Shown here one piece after another: positions 1 through 8,044 of a stretch of DNA of 34,155 nt (positions are counted from its first letter, which is position 1; every line of letters begins with the position of its first letter). Origin of the DNA: Sphingomonadales bacterium (GTDB lineage: Bacteria; Pseudomonadota; Alphaproteobacteria; Sphingomonadales; Kordiimonadaceae); assembly GCA_011088215.1 (NCBI GenBank), contig JAALKD010000039.1, positions 1-34,155 on the forward strand, given 5' to 3'. The notes under the pieces are model-generated. The model did no database searches. It saw only the letters and a program-made list of their open reading frames with translations, and was not told the DNA's origin. Both the position numbers and the translations under genes were made by a program.

Positions 1-49
1 CCCCCCCCCCCGCCCCCCGCCGCCCCCCCCCCCCCTGGCCCCGCCCGCC
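1..49. other. C-rich low-complexity run at window edge, probable contig-end artefact
   Basis: Almost every base is C, with a few G and one T. Around position 50 the sequence abruptly becomes normal coding sequence of the penicillin-binding protein. The run keeps that gene's frame open but would encode mostly proline, which does not fit the glycosyltransferase-transpeptidase linker expected there. I read it as low-quality base calls rather than biology. Confidence 0.6.
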
Positions 50-1282
50 CTGGCGGCAAACGGTATGTTGTCCGAGGCAGCAGCCGGTAAAATCAGCGAA
101 CAACCGCCTGCGGTAAAGTCCGCTGTGGCTGGGCGCAACATCCGCTATTTCACCGATTGGGTAGAAAGCGAGGCCAGACGCCTTGCGCCGAATGCGCGGG
201 GAAAGTCCCTATTGATCTTCACCACCCTTGACCCCAGCATCCAGCGTGCCGCCACATTGGCCGTGGCACGCGGCCTGAACGGTGAGGGAGAAACCCGTGG
301 CGCGACCCAAGGTGCACTTGTTGCCATCGACCATGACGGGGCTGTGCGTGCCATGGTGGGCGGCAAAGATTACGGCGAAAGCCAATATAACCGCGCCACA
401 CAAGCGCGCCGCCAACCGGGCTCCGCCTTCAAACTGTTTACTTATATTGCTGCGCTGGAAGCCGGCATCAAACCCTCAGACCGCTATGTGGATAAAGCCA
501 CGGTAGTCGGCGATTGGGCACCAAAGAACTATAGCGGCAAATTCAACGGTGAAATGAGCGTTCAGGAAGCTTTCGCCCGCTCGATCAATACAATCGCAGT
601 TCAGGTATCTGAGCAAATTGGCCGCGACAAAGCGGCGTCCGTCGCCAAACGGCTAGGCGTCGCGTCGCGCATCAGTGCAGTACCCAGCCTGCCGCTTGGC
701 ACCGAGGAAGTGGGCTTACTCGAACTGACCAGTAGCTACGCAGCGGTTGCCAATGGTGGTCATTTTGCCGCCCCCTACAGTATTGTTGAAATTGCTACGC
801 TGGAGGGCGAAGTATTGTTTCGGCGCACGCCGACACCGCCCTATACGGTTATGCGCAGCGACATCGTCAGCGACATGTCGCGCATGTTAACCAGCGTGGT
901 CAAATGGGGCTCCGGCAAAAGTGCAGCCCTAGCCAGACCAGCAGCAGGAAAATCAGGCACATCGCAGGATAACCGGGATGCTGTTTTTGCAGGCTTTACC
1001 AGCGACATGACCGCAACCGTTTGGGTAGGTAACGATGATGGTGCACCAATGAAAAATGTCACCGGTGGCGGCCTGCCCGCGCGCATATGGCGCGACTTCA
1101 TGACGGAAGCGCATGCCGCACTGCCGGCACGCCCATTGTTAGCTGACGCCGCTATATACAGTGCCGCCGCCACGGACAGGGCGCCCGATCCACGGCGAAT
1201 CATTGCTGAGCAAAAACCGCCAGAGCCTGCAGAGAAAAAGAAGAAAAAAAGCCTGTTCAGCCGCCTGTTTGGCAAGGATTGA
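50..1282 (+). CDS. Penicillin-binding protein 1A family, transpeptidase half (5' truncated)
   Basis: Class A PBPs polymerise and cross-link peptidoglycan in the periplasm. Only the C-terminal penicillin-binding (transpeptidase) domain is present. Numbering from the ATG at 65, the active-site SxxK motif is SAFK at residues 120-123, SxN is SIN at 173-175 and the KTG-like box is KSGT at 296-299. The segment ending in TTLD at about residues 53-56 is the usual linker entering the domain. The frame is open to the window edge and the residues before the ATG (LAANG) continue PBP1A homology, so the ATG at 65 is internal and the GT51 glycosyltransferase domain lies off the window. The C-terminus ends in a lysine-rich tail. 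The 3' end overlaps the convergent metalloprotease gene by 26 bp. Confidence 0.9.
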   Translation: MAANGMLSEAAAGKISEQPPAVKSAVAGRNIRYFTDWVESEARRLAPNARGKSLLIFTTLDPSIQRAATLAVARGLNGEGETRGATQGALVAIDHDGAVRAMVGGKDYGESQYNRATQARRQPGSAFKLFTYIAALEAGIKPSDRYVDKATVVGDWAPKNYSGKFNGEMSVQEAFARSINTIAVQVSEQIGRDKAASVAKRLGVASRISAVPSLPLGTEEVGLLELTSSYAAVANGGHFAAPYSIVEIATLEGEVLFRRTPTPPYTVMRSDIVSDMSRMLTSVVKWGSGKSAALARPAAGKSGTSQDNRDAVFAGFTSDMTATVWVGNDDGAPMKNVTGGGLPARIWRDFMTEAHAALPARPLLADAAIYSAAATDRAPDPRRIIAEQKPPEPAEKKKKKSLFSRLFGKD

Positions 1283-1991
1283 AATTAAGCTGCATCAAAC
1301 CCTGACCGTGGGTTTTCAACCATTTTCGTTCGGCTTTATAGTCTGGAATGCAGTGCTGCACATGATCCCAAAACTGCGCCGAATGATTCATCTCCAACAC
1401 ATGGGCCACCTCGTGCGCCGCCACATAGCGCCGAACGCTAGGCTCGGCCATCACAAGTCGCCAGTTGAACCTGAGAGTGCCGCTGCTGGAACAGCTCCCC
1501 CACCTGCTTTTCATGTCGCCGATACTGACCCGCTTGAAGGAAACACCCAGCATTTCAGCAAAATAAGCCGCATCTTCGCTGAGTCGCTCTTTTGCCTGCG
1601 CTTTCAACCAGCGCATCAGTCGAGCGGGCGCCTGATCTGCTGGCCCACCCACGTGGATTTCGCCGTCAACCAGTTTAACCCCACGCGGTGGCTGGTTGCT
1701 AAAATATATAAAGCAGGTCTGGCCGCAAAAAGGTATTTCCGCACCGTCAGCTATAGGCGGCCGCGCACTAACTTTTGCACGCTCGGTCAACAACCAGGCA
1801 TTATTTTCATCAAGAAATTTCTGCAATTTACCCACTGATACATGATTTGGCGCGGTAAGTTTGATCTCGCCTGACAGTCCATCAACTCGCAAAATCATCT
1901 TTTTTGCCTTGGCGTTGCGGCGCAGCTTCACCGGATGGGCAACACCGGAAATAGTGGCAAGCAATGGCTTGGGGTCAGCAAACAGTTTCAT
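1257..1991 (-). CDS. YgjP-like zinc metallopeptidase (DUF45, SprT-like fold)
   Basis: This 244-residue protein belongs to the YgjP/DUF45 family of putative metal-dependent hydrolases. Its zinc motif HEVAH is at residues 193-197, with a third likely ligand His203 in the sequence MNHSAQFW. The RWGSC segment near 163-167 is another family hallmark. The length matches the family (about 230-250). It has no signal peptide, so it is probably cytoplasmic, and its substrate is unknown. The ATG at 1991 overlaps the restored TGA stop of the upstream ycgN gene (ATGA, 1988-1991), indicating translational coupling at the end of a senC-ycgN-ygjP operon. Confidence 0.85.
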   Translation of the reverse strand: MKLFADPKPLLATISGVAHPVKLRRNAKAKKMILRVDGLSGEIKLTAPNHVSVGKLQKFLDENNAWLLTERAKVSARPPIADGAEIPFCGQTCFIYFSNQPPRGVKLVDGEIHVGGPADQAPARLMRWLKAQAKERLSEDAAYFAEMLGVSFKRVSIGDMKSRWGSCSSSGTLRFNWRLVMAEPSVRRYVAAHEVAHVLEMNHSAQFWDHVQHCIPDYKAERKWLKTHGQGLMQLNFNPCQTGG

Positions 1992-2415
1992 GCGGGCCAG
2001 TCAGCAAGATGGTCTTCAAAATCACCAGCCACACGCTCGTCAACCACGCGGCCTTTGACCGACGCACCCACGGCGTGAATGGTTTTGTCATCACCGGCAA
2101 CCAACGGATGCCAATGAGCAGTTCCTTACCCTCATAAAGCAAGCGGTATGCGCAGGTACTGGGCATCCAGGGCAACTTGTCCAGCAAGTCGACCGTCATA
2201 ACAACGCAGTTGCCCACATAGCGCTGACGGGTGATATATTTACCGCACTTGATTGTCTCCGGATCCAGAAACCGGCAAGCGACATTTGTATAATGTATTT
2301 CACCTGTTTCGTCGTCTTCCAGCTTGTGCAAACAGCATTTGCCACAACCATCGCACAGCGATTCCCACTCCTGCCGATTCATCTTTTCAAGTGGTTTTTC
2401 GCGCCAGAAAGCCAT
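1975..2415 (-). CDS. ycgN: YcgN/UPF0260 family cysteine-cluster protein, frameshifted near its 3' end
   Basis: The first 99 residues match the YcgN family: an N-terminal FWREKPL motif, then the cysteine cluster CDGCGKCC at residues 21-28, further cysteines (47, 57, 70, 88) and the STCAYRLL motif. The function is unproven, but the cysteines suggest metal or Fe-S binding. After EGKEL the frame as read continues to 1975 with unrelated residues. Moving one base at about 2119-2121 gives AHWHPLV, then GASVKGRVV, then an acidic FEDHLADWPA end. These are family signatures, and the new frame stops at 1988, overlapping the ygjP start as ATGA. A single base, probably one G, is therefore missing, and the restored protein has 142 residues. 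I chose ATG 2415 over TTG 2421 because family members begin M-x-F-W. Confidence 0.85.
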   Translation of the reverse strand: MAFWREKPLEKMNRQEWESLCDGCGKCCLHKLEDDETGEIHYTNVACRFLDPETIKCGKYITRQRYVGNCVVMTVDLLDKLPWMPSTCAYRLLYEGKELLIGIRWLPVMTKPFTPWVRRSKAAWLTSVWLVILKTILLTGPHETVC

Positions 2416-2460
2416 TTTCAATCCATTACGGCCAAGTATTCAGATGCCTGCAAGACAATG

Positions 2461-3069
2461 CTACTCTGCTTTCTCTAACACTGACGCTAGGCTCTGCGCA
2501 ATATCATCCGGTTTGTCACGGGATGAAAACAGTCGGACATAATTACCGTCAGGGCCCATAACAAAAATAACCGCTTGATGATCCATCAGGTAATCTGTTG
2601 TACCGGGCTGCTCGCGCTTGGCGAAATAGACCTTATAATTTTGTGCCACTGCGGTGATTTCTTCCAGCGTTCCGGTCAGGCCGAGCATTCGCGGATGGAA
2701 ATCAGGCAAAAAGCCGGCAAGCTCTTCGACAGTGTCCCGCTCGGGATCAACGGAAATGAAAAGTGGCTGAAGTGGCGTGGTGTCATAGCCTTGCTTTTCT
2801 AAGGAATAGAGCGCAACTGACAGTTTTTGCAGGTCAAGCGGGCAAACGTCAGGGCAAAAGCTATAGCCAAAATACACCAGCATGTAACGGCCCAGAAAAT
2901 CAGTGTCGGATATTTTCTCACCAGTATGCGCTGTCAATGTGAAGGGTCCGCCAGGCCCGCTGGCGCGCCCAGTATGGGGGGCGTCATTGTCCGCAAGATA
3001 CAAGCGGCCCACTAACAATCCGGCAGCCACCAACACCACAATCCATAGCCCCAATCGCACCATTTTCAT
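2461..3069 (-). CDS. senC: SCO1/SenC/PrrC family copper chaperone for cytochrome oxidase assembly
   Basis: This 202-residue thioredoxin-fold protein has a membrane anchor at about residues 5-23 and a periplasmic domain. The copper-binding CxxxC is Cys72-Cys76 (sequence FCPDVCPLDL) and the distal ligand is His164. SVDPERDT at 106-113 is also typical. SCO proteins deliver copper to, or redox-maintain, the CuA site of cytochrome c oxidase. I chose ATG 3069 because GGAGA lies about 8 bp upstream and the residue after it begins the TM helix; the open frame to 3189 would add 40 unrelated residues and overlap the promoter at 3137-3165. It is first in an operon with ycgN and ygjP. In Rhodobacter, senC/prrC sits with regA and regB, which lie 1.8 kb away here. 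Confidence 0.9.
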   Translation of the reverse strand: MKMVRLGLWIVVLVAAGLLVGRLYLADNDAPHTGRASGPGGPFTLTAHTGEKISDTDFLGRYMLVYFGYSFCPDVCPLDLQKLSVALYSLEKQGYDTTPLQPLFISVDPERDTVEELAGFLPDFHPRMLGLTGTLEEITAVAQNYKVYFAKREQPGTTDYLMDHQAVIFVMGPDGNYVRLFSSRDKPDDIAQSLASVLEKAE

Positions 3070-3136
3070 CACAGCTCTCCGAATTGTTACCCGCCCACGA
3101 AATTTATGGGAGGTTTCTTCTTGTGATCTTGGCCTC

Positions 3137-3165
3137 CTTATAGAAATATAGATTGTCTTTGTCAC
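3137..3165 (-). promoter_or_regulatory. Candidate sigma-70-type promoter for senC-ycgN-ygjP
   Basis: On the minus strand, GTGACA (3160-3165) and TATAAG (3137-3142) are separated by exactly 17 bp, each 5/6 to consensus. The predicted start near 3130 leaves a leader of about 60 nt before the ATG at 3069. This is a sequence match only. Confidence 0.5.
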
Positions 3166-3244
3166 GGCCCCTGCGGCAATTGGTGTCATAGATTGATGTT
3201 TTGTTCGGGCGCGCCACCGCGCGCCGATAACAAGTGGATTTCAG

Positions 3245-3811
3245 ATGTTGTTTTCAGTGCGCCTTGCGAGTTTATTGGCCTTTTTAGTTATTGGGCTTGG
3301 CACAGCCTTACCCGCCTCGGCTCAGAGCCCGCAGTACGATCTGTTGAAGGCAGTCGGTAAAGCTGACCTGGTTAAAATCAATGAACTGCTGCGCAAGGGC
3401 GTATCGCCTGATACCCGGCGACGCAGTGACCGAACTCCGGCAATTATTATTGCTGCGCAGGCTGGCAACAATAGTGTTGTTAAATTGCTGCTAGACCATG
3501 ACGCAAACCCGAATATTTCCGACAACAGGGGTCAAACCTCATTGATGGCACGCTCGGTTGTTGGCGATATAGGCATGATCAAAATGCTATTGTCATACGG
3601 GGCAGACCCTAACCGGGCTGACACAGGCCAGGAAACAGCGCTGATGAAGGCGGTTAGAGGCCGAAAGTTTAAAGCCGCACAAGCCTTGATCGAAGCCGGG
3701 GCTGATCCTAATGTGCAGGACCTGACTGGCAAGACCGCGCTGGAATATGCAAAAATAAGCCGTTCGCGGCGATTCATTCGCCTGCTTCAGGACGCAGGTG
3801 CCACTTACTGA
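3245..3811 (+). CDS. Secreted ankyrin-repeat protein
   Basis: This 188-residue protein has a signal peptide (hydrophobic stretch at about 7-24, cleavage likely after PASA near residue 26), so it should act in the periplasm. The rest is four or five ankyrin repeats from about residue 30 to 185. Each has the alternating helix pattern ending in GADPN-type turns (DANPN, GADPN, GADPN) and TALM/TALE starts. Ankyrin repeats bind proteins, but no partner can be read from the sequence. It is divergent from senC and 90 bp upstream of the CbiB-like gene. Small periplasmic ankyrin proteins are common in alphaproteobacteria and mostly uncharacterised. Confidence 0.85.
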   Translation: MLFSVRLASLLAFLVIGLGTALPASAQSPQYDLLKAVGKADLVKINELLRKGVSPDTRRRSDRTPAIIIAAQAGNNSVVKLLLDHDANPNISDNRGQTSLMARSVVGDIGMIKMLLSYGADPNRADTGQETALMKAVRGRKFKAAQALIEAGADPNVQDLTGKTALEYAKISRSRRFIRLLQDAGATY

Positions 3812-3900
3812 AAACTCTTTTATGCCGAGTTCATATGTAGCTCTGGGTTTTATGTACAATAAATGTATCTGAGTACCTCTGAAATTGGCTCTTTCCAGGA

Positions 3901-4848
3901 GTGCTCCCGATACAGGACTTCATTCAAACTTACCTTGATCATGCTGCACCGTGGATTGCCCTTTGGATAGGCGCTGTCACGCTGGATATGGTCTTTGGAG
4001 GCCCCAGGGCACTAGGTTTGGTTCCATCACTGGACGGCATCATTACGCGGTCAGTTCATTTTCTGCAATCAAGACTGGAACGACAAACAAGAAGTAGGCG
4101 CGCGCACTTTTGGCGCGGCGCGTTGGCGGCGGTTGTACTTGTCATCGGTTTCGCTTTGATGGGTTACGGGATCGATCAATTGGTATTTTATCATCCGGCG
4201 CTGACAGCCGTTGCTGTATTTTTTGTCGCCAAATTCCTATCGCTAAAAATAACCTGGCACCAAATGCAAAAAAGCCTGGTTGTTGCCGGCAACCAGCCCA
4301 CTACCGGCGATGACCAGTGCCGCAGGCTCGCTCGTCGTTCCATCGAGCTATTTGCCAACAATCTTGTTGCAGCAATGATCTTGTTCGTTGTGGGTGGCTT
4401 TACTGTTTTGCTGCCATTTGTCTGCTTACAAGCCGCAAGCCTTGCTGCCGAAAAAACCGAGAGTGATTCCTTTTTCCTTCGGCCTTTCCAACGCATACGG
4501 TCCGTTGCAGCCATCCCGGGCGAGATGCTCGGCACCGGTTTGTTGGCAATTGCGCTGTTGTTATGGCCTGCTGCAAACTGGGGCCACGGCTGGTTATCAG
4601 TGTTTCGTTTTGGCGGGGCAGTCAAACTTTGGCCGCTAACAATGGTGGCCTATGCTTTCAATTGGTCGTTTGAGCGCAACGGCAAAGACCAAACCGGATC
4701 GGGCAGAGATAAATGGATTGGTCCGACCGGTGGTTCAGCACAACTAAAACCGGCGGACGTAAAAAATGCGCTAATTGTCGCGCTAATTGCCTTTGGTGTA
4801 ACAAACGCGTTGATGGGGCTGCTGTGGCTAGCGGCAACAATCGGGTAA
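3901..4848 (+). CDS. CobD/CbiB-like integral membrane protein
   Basis: This 315-residue protein has several membrane segments (about 17-37, 71-90, 95-115, 153-176, 210-225 and 285-312). The overall layout and length resemble CobD/CbiB, the adenosylcobinamide-phosphate synthase of B12 synthesis. The N-terminal LDMVFGGP recalls the family's LDxxxGDP, and a charged loop before the last helix (DKWIGPTGG) sits where CbiB has its glycine-rich conserved region. The resemblance is distant: the usual GDPxxxHPV motif is not intact and no other cobalamin gene is present. It ends 2 bp before regB, so it is probably co-transcribed with it. The start is uncertain: GTG 3901 is the first possible codon after the stop at 3880, yet the AGGAG there overlaps it rather than lying upstream. 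Confidence 0.5.
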   Translation: MLPIQDFIQTYLDHAAPWIALWIGAVTLDMVFGGPRALGLVPSLDGIITRSVHFLQSRLERQTRSRRAHFWRGALAAVVLVIGFALMGYGIDQLVFYHPALTAVAVFFVAKFLSLKITWHQMQKSLVVAGNQPTTGDDQCRRLARRSIELFANNLVAAMILFVVGGFTVLLPFVCLQAASLAAEKTESDSFFLRPFQRIRSVAAIPGEMLGTGLLAIALLLWPAANWGHGWLSVFRFGGAVKLWPLTMVAYAFNWSFERNGKDQTGSGRDKWIGPTGGSAQLKPADVKNALIVALIAFGVTNALMGLLWLAATIG

Positions 4849-4850
4849 AT

Positions 4851-6188
4851 ATGAAACCGGAAACAGGGTATATGGATAAGTTAGAGACAGCAGGCAATAA
4901 CACCACCAAACCAAAATTCGGTGACATTTATCCGGATTTTGGCAGTGAGGGCGGCGTGCGCCTTGGCACACTGGTAGCTATTCGCTGGATCGGGATAAGT
5001 GGCCAGCTATTTGCGCTGGGACTAGTTGCCTTCATCCTGCGTTTTGACGTCAACGCTGAGATCACGGTACCAATGGTATTGGTATCCGCCCTGTTGAACC
5101 TGTGGTTTTCATTACGTTCCGACAAAAACAAACGCTTGCCAGACAGTCAAGCCAGAGCGCACCTAGCCTTCGATCTGGTACATGTGGCGGCACTGCTGTT
5201 TGCAACCGGCGGCCTGTCAAATCCCTTTTGCGTGCTGATGCTTGTACCTACAACCGTATCTGCAACCATGCTGACACGACAAAGCACATACGGCTTGATA
5301 GCGCTATCACTGGCGTTGGTAACAGCACTTGCCTTCACGCCGTTCCCGCTACCATGGGACGGGCAAGCGCCTGTCGTCGAACCATTGTTTCTGACGGCTA
5401 TCTGGATCAGCTTATGCTTTACCTTGGTATTTTTGGCAATTTACATGGCCCGGGTTGGGCGGGAGAGTCGCATGCGCGCCCGGGCGTTGGTGGCCACGCA
5501 GTTTGCTCTGGAGCAAGAGCAAAAACTGGCTGCACTCGGTGCTCTTGCCGCTGCCGCCGCACACGAACTGGGCACGCCGATGGGCACCATCATGCTGGCT
5601 GCAAAGGACTTGTTGACCACGTGGCGGGGCGACAATGACACCCGCGCCGACTTGGAACTGATTTTGGCGGAGATTACTCGGTGCCGTAACATTCTGTCTG
5701 AGCTGCGCGAACACAAAAAAGCTGGCGTGGGCGAGCATTTCACCATGATGCCTGTGGCAGCTGTCCTGCGAGAGGCAGCCGCCCCTCATGAGCAAAGAGG
5801 CATGGCGATCGAGTTTGCTATCGGGCCATCGGCCAACTTTGAAATTGCTCGAACACCGGAAATTATCCACTCGATCAGAAGCATTGTGGAAAACGCGGTC
5901 GGCTTCGCGCGCAGCCGTGTGGCGGTAGCCGCTGATATGAGCGACGACGTTCTTATGGTTACCGTCGACGATGACGGCCCCGGCTTCGACCCACAAATTA
6001 TGCGCAACTTAGGCGAACCCTACGTGACAACCCGCAGCCCTCGCCCAGGGCGGGATGGCGGGCTAGGTCTCGGCCTGTTTATCGCGAAATCGCTGCTCGA
6101 ACGAATGGGGGCATCGCTCGCCTTCGGGGCAGCCCCTAGCGGCGGCGCACGAACAAGTATACTGTTTTCCCACAAACCGGATCTCTGA
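4851..6188 (+). CDS. regB: RegB/PrrB/ActS-type redox sensor histidine kinase
   Basis: This inner-membrane kinase senses quinone or redox state and phosphorylates RegA. It has 445 residues. About six TM segments fill residues 40-200, including the quinone-linked GGLSNPF box at 120-126. The H-box AAAAHELGTP places the phospho-accepting histidine at 238. The conserved redox-active cysteine of the family corresponds to Cys278 (sequence TRCRNIL). ATP-binding motifs DDDGPGFD and GGLGLGLFIAKSL follow. I start at ATG 4851, 2 bp after the CbiB-like stop; ATG 4872 is a possible alternative. The open frame back to 4713 only reads through the upstream gene. The regA partner follows after 42 bp. All signature residues are present, so it should be functional. 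Confidence 0.92.
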   Translation: MKPETGYMDKLETAGNNTTKPKFGDIYPDFGSEGGVRLGTLVAIRWIGISGQLFALGLVAFILRFDVNAEITVPMVLVSALLNLWFSLRSDKNKRLPDSQARAHLAFDLVHVAALLFATGGLSNPFCVLMLVPTTVSATMLTRQSTYGLIALSLALVTALAFTPFPLPWDGQAPVVEPLFLTAIWISLCFTLVFLAIYMARVGRESRMRARALVATQFALEQEQKLAALGALAAAAAHELGTPMGTIMLAAKDLLTTWRGDNDTRADLELILAEITRCRNILSELREHKKAGVGEHFTMMPVAAVLREAAAPHEQRGMAIEFAIGPSANFEIARTPEIIHSIRSIVENAVGFARSRVAVAADMSDDVLMVTVDDDGPGFDPQIMRNLGEPYVTTRSPRPGRDGGLGLGLFIAKSLLERMGASLAFGAAPSGGARTSILFSHKPDL

Positions 6189-6230
6189 CATCCGCACCGC
6201 AACCCTCTTTAATCGGCAAACGAGGCACCA

Positions 6231-6779
6231 ATGTCTGAAAAAGCACAAATAAATCCGGAAGATATTCTCCTGATCGTCGAAGACGACCGCGCCTTCCGTC
6301 AACGGCTTTCCCTTAGCATGGAGCGTCAGGGGTTCACTGTCGTTGCCGCAGAAAGCATTGAAGAAGCGGGCCTGATGGCCGCAGACCACAAACCGCGCTA
6401 TGCCATATTGGACATGAAACTCAACGACGGCAACGGCCTGGATCTCGTGCCAACACTGCGCCATCTGCGCAACGACGTCCGCATCATTATTTTAACCGGT
6501 TACGGCAACCTGGCCAGCGCCGTTGCTGCGGTCAAAGCAGGGGCTGTGGACTATTTGGCCAAACCAGCCGACCCCGACGAAATCGTTAAGGCGCTGCTGG
6601 CCAGTGGCGGCGAAAAACCGGAGCCACCAGAAAACCCCATGTCAGCAGACCGTGTGAAATGGGAACATATTCAGCGAGTGTATGAGCTATGCGACCGCAA
6701 TGTTTCCGAAACTGCGCGGCGGTTGAATATGCACCGTCGAACCTTGCAGAGAATTTTGGCAAAACGGTCGCCGCTATAA
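6231..6779 (+). CDS. regA: RegA/PrrA/ActR-type response regulator
   Basis: This 182-residue regulator has an N-terminal receiver domain (about 10-125) with acidic residues EDD at 17-19, phospho-acceptor Asp61 (sequence AILDMKL), the conserved Thr in ILTGYG and Lys in AKPAD. A short proline-rich linker leads to a Fis-like helix-turn-helix at about 140-180 whose NVSETARRLNMHRRTLQRIL segment is nearly invariant in RegA. Length and domains are exactly those of the family. RegBA control genes for respiration, CO2 and N2 fixation and electron transport in response to redox. It is co-transcribed with regB. Confidence 0.93.
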   Translation: MSEKAQINPEDILLIVEDDRAFRQRLSLSMERQGFTVVAAESIEEAGLMAADHKPRYAILDMKLNDGNGLDLVPTLRHLRNDVRIIILTGYGNLASAVAAVKAGAVDYLAKPADPDEIVKALLASGGEKPEPPENPMSADRVKWEHIQRVYELCDRNVSETARRLNMHRRTLQRILAKRSPL

Positions 6780-6819
6780 CCCGCAAATCGGCGATGTCCG
6801 AGCTTATGGTCTAACTAAA

Positions 6820-7239
6820 CTAGCCTTTTAACTGTTCGGCTAAGTGTTGGGTATAGGTGGCAAAGTCAGAATAGTCCTGTTCCAAGTCGAACCATTCAGT
6901 AAACCAGTCGGTCACGCCGATGATCGGATCAAGCGAACGCAACAATTCCGAATCGTTTAACCGCTTGTATACATCGCGCATGGAGGCAGTCAGGTCGGTC
7001 AAGGTTGCTTCAGCGGTAATGCCTACACAGTCAGCATTGGGCAGCGCAAACAACCGGGCGCCTTTATTTTGCACCAACGGTCGTAAAGCTGACGCCAATT
7101 CGCGTCGGTAATAGGGTTCCCTCATATGGCGTTCTAGGCTTGAAAGTTTGATATGAAATGCGCGGCGACCAATAGTGTGGCGCCGTAGTCGGTGCACATA
7201 ATCAAGCATATCTTCCATAACGTCCGGGGTTTTTTGCAT
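6820..7239 (-). CDS. Small cytosolic protein, possibly a degenerate GGDEF-like domain
   Basis: I do not recognise a named family with certainty. The 139 residues carry no signal peptide or TM segment. The order is a basic helical start (DYVHRLRRH), a beta-like FHIKLSSL, a helix rich in Arg, then RLFALPNADCVGI, and an acidic and aromatic tail (DWFTEWFDLEQDYSDF). This resembles the opening of degenerate GGDEF domains, with PNADC at the place of the GGDEF loop, and I recall similar N-terminal segments in larger alphaproteobacterial signalling proteins. There is no GGDEF motif, so no diguanylate cyclase activity is expected. It starts 25 bp after the LapG-like gene, so the two are probably co-transcribed. 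Confidence 0.6.
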   Translation of the reverse strand: MQKTPDVMEDMLDYVHRLRRHTIGRRAFHIKLSSLERHMREPYYRRELASALRPLVQNKGARLFALPNADCVGITAEATLTDLTASMRDVYKRLNDSELLRSLDPIIGVTDWFTEWFDLEQDYSDFATYTQHLAEQLKG

Positions 7240-7264
7240 AAATCTAACCTACGTAGTCCGCTGC

Positions 7265-8044
7265 CTACCGACCAAACCGTTTAACCTGATGAAGCCACCA
7301 ATTGCTTTCATTTATCGAATAAACTGGCCGGTAATGCAAAATCTTATCATGGGTCAGAACAGAATCTACCTGATTATCAAGAATGTGAAAGGTACCATCA
7401 AGTTCGACCGCAAGAACAGCATGAGCTGCGCGCAGGTTTTCGTCTTGCACCACTACAAGCCGCATATGCGCCGTATCCACACCCAGGCGTTTTAGGGTTA
7501 TGAATTTGCTGATGGCATAGTCTTCACAGTCCCCACTTCTCAGAAAAAACTCATCAGGCGTAGACCAATAGTCGGGCACGCCCCAGTTAACCGGGTCGAC
7601 GATGTAGCTGGTGCGGTTAATGTATAGATTAATCGCCGCCAACAATTCATGGGACAATACAGGGTCATCAACCGTAGCTTCTTGCCCATTGCCTCTTTGG
7701 GATTCAATAAACTTATTCCAGGCGTCGCGGTTGCATTTTATCCGGGCTCTACCCCGGCACTCATTATTTGGGTCCACGGGACCTGCCTCAGCAGAAGATG
7801 CTCTGCGTTTTTCCAAATTTTGCCTGCGCCATACGCCGCTCCATTTGTCAAACGACTTCATATTGGTCGAAAGAATCTCGCGGCTGCCAAAAAGCCCGCT
7901 TGATTGAGCCTGTGCAGCAGGCACCTGCAAGCCAATCATCGTGATGGCCAAAGCAAGCCCAAATTTTGTGAAATATTTGCCAACTTTAAGCAAACTTAAC
8001 CCCTGTTTATCGTGCCGCAAATTGATGAAGCCAATAAATAACAT
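7265..8044 (-). CDS. LapG-like periplasmic transglutaminase-fold cysteine protease (BTLCP/C93)
   Basis: Bacterial transglutaminase-like cysteine proteinases such as Pseudomonas LapG cleave large surface adhesins in the periplasm under c-di-GMP control. The 259-residue frame has a signal peptide ending AAQAQ near residue 47. Catalytic residues are visible: Cys173 in SGDCEDYAISK, His208 in RAAHAVL and Asp223 in ILDNQ, matching the Cys-His-Asp triad. The Asp/Glu after the cysteine (DCEDYA) is also where LapG proteins bind calcium. The ATG at 8044 lacks a clear RBS and gives a long N-region; TTG at 7993, 6 bp after AGGGG, gives a more typical signal peptide. No LapA-like adhesin or LapD lies in the window. 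It is divergent from the HD-GYP-like sensor and followed closely by the small protein at 6820-7239. Confidence 0.85.
   Translation of the reverse strand: MLFIGFINLRHDKQGLSLLKVGKYFTKFGLALAITMIGLQVPAAQAQSSGLFGSREILSTNMKSFDKWSGVWRRQNLEKRRASSAEAGPVDPNNECRGRARIKCNRDAWNKFIESQRGNGQEATVDDPVLSHELLAAINLYINRTSYIVDPVNWGVPDYWSTPDEFFLRSGDCEDYAISKFITLKRLGVDTAHMRLVVVQDENLRAAHAVLAVELDGTFHILDNQVDSVLTHDKILHYRPVYSINESNWWLHQVKRFGR

Noticed and set aside
1161..1838. 225-residue plus-strand frame
   Set aside because: It runs antisense through ygjP and overlaps the PBP 3' end; both real genes show strong family motifs, so this is a shadow.
3070..3189. N-terminal extension of SenC
   Set aside because: The extra 40 residues are not family-like, the RBS and TM support ATG 3069, and a promoter-like sequence lies inside the extension.
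4713..4850. Longer start for RegB
   Set aside because: It reads through the end of the CbiB-like gene in another frame and adds cysteine-rich sequence absent from RegB proteins.
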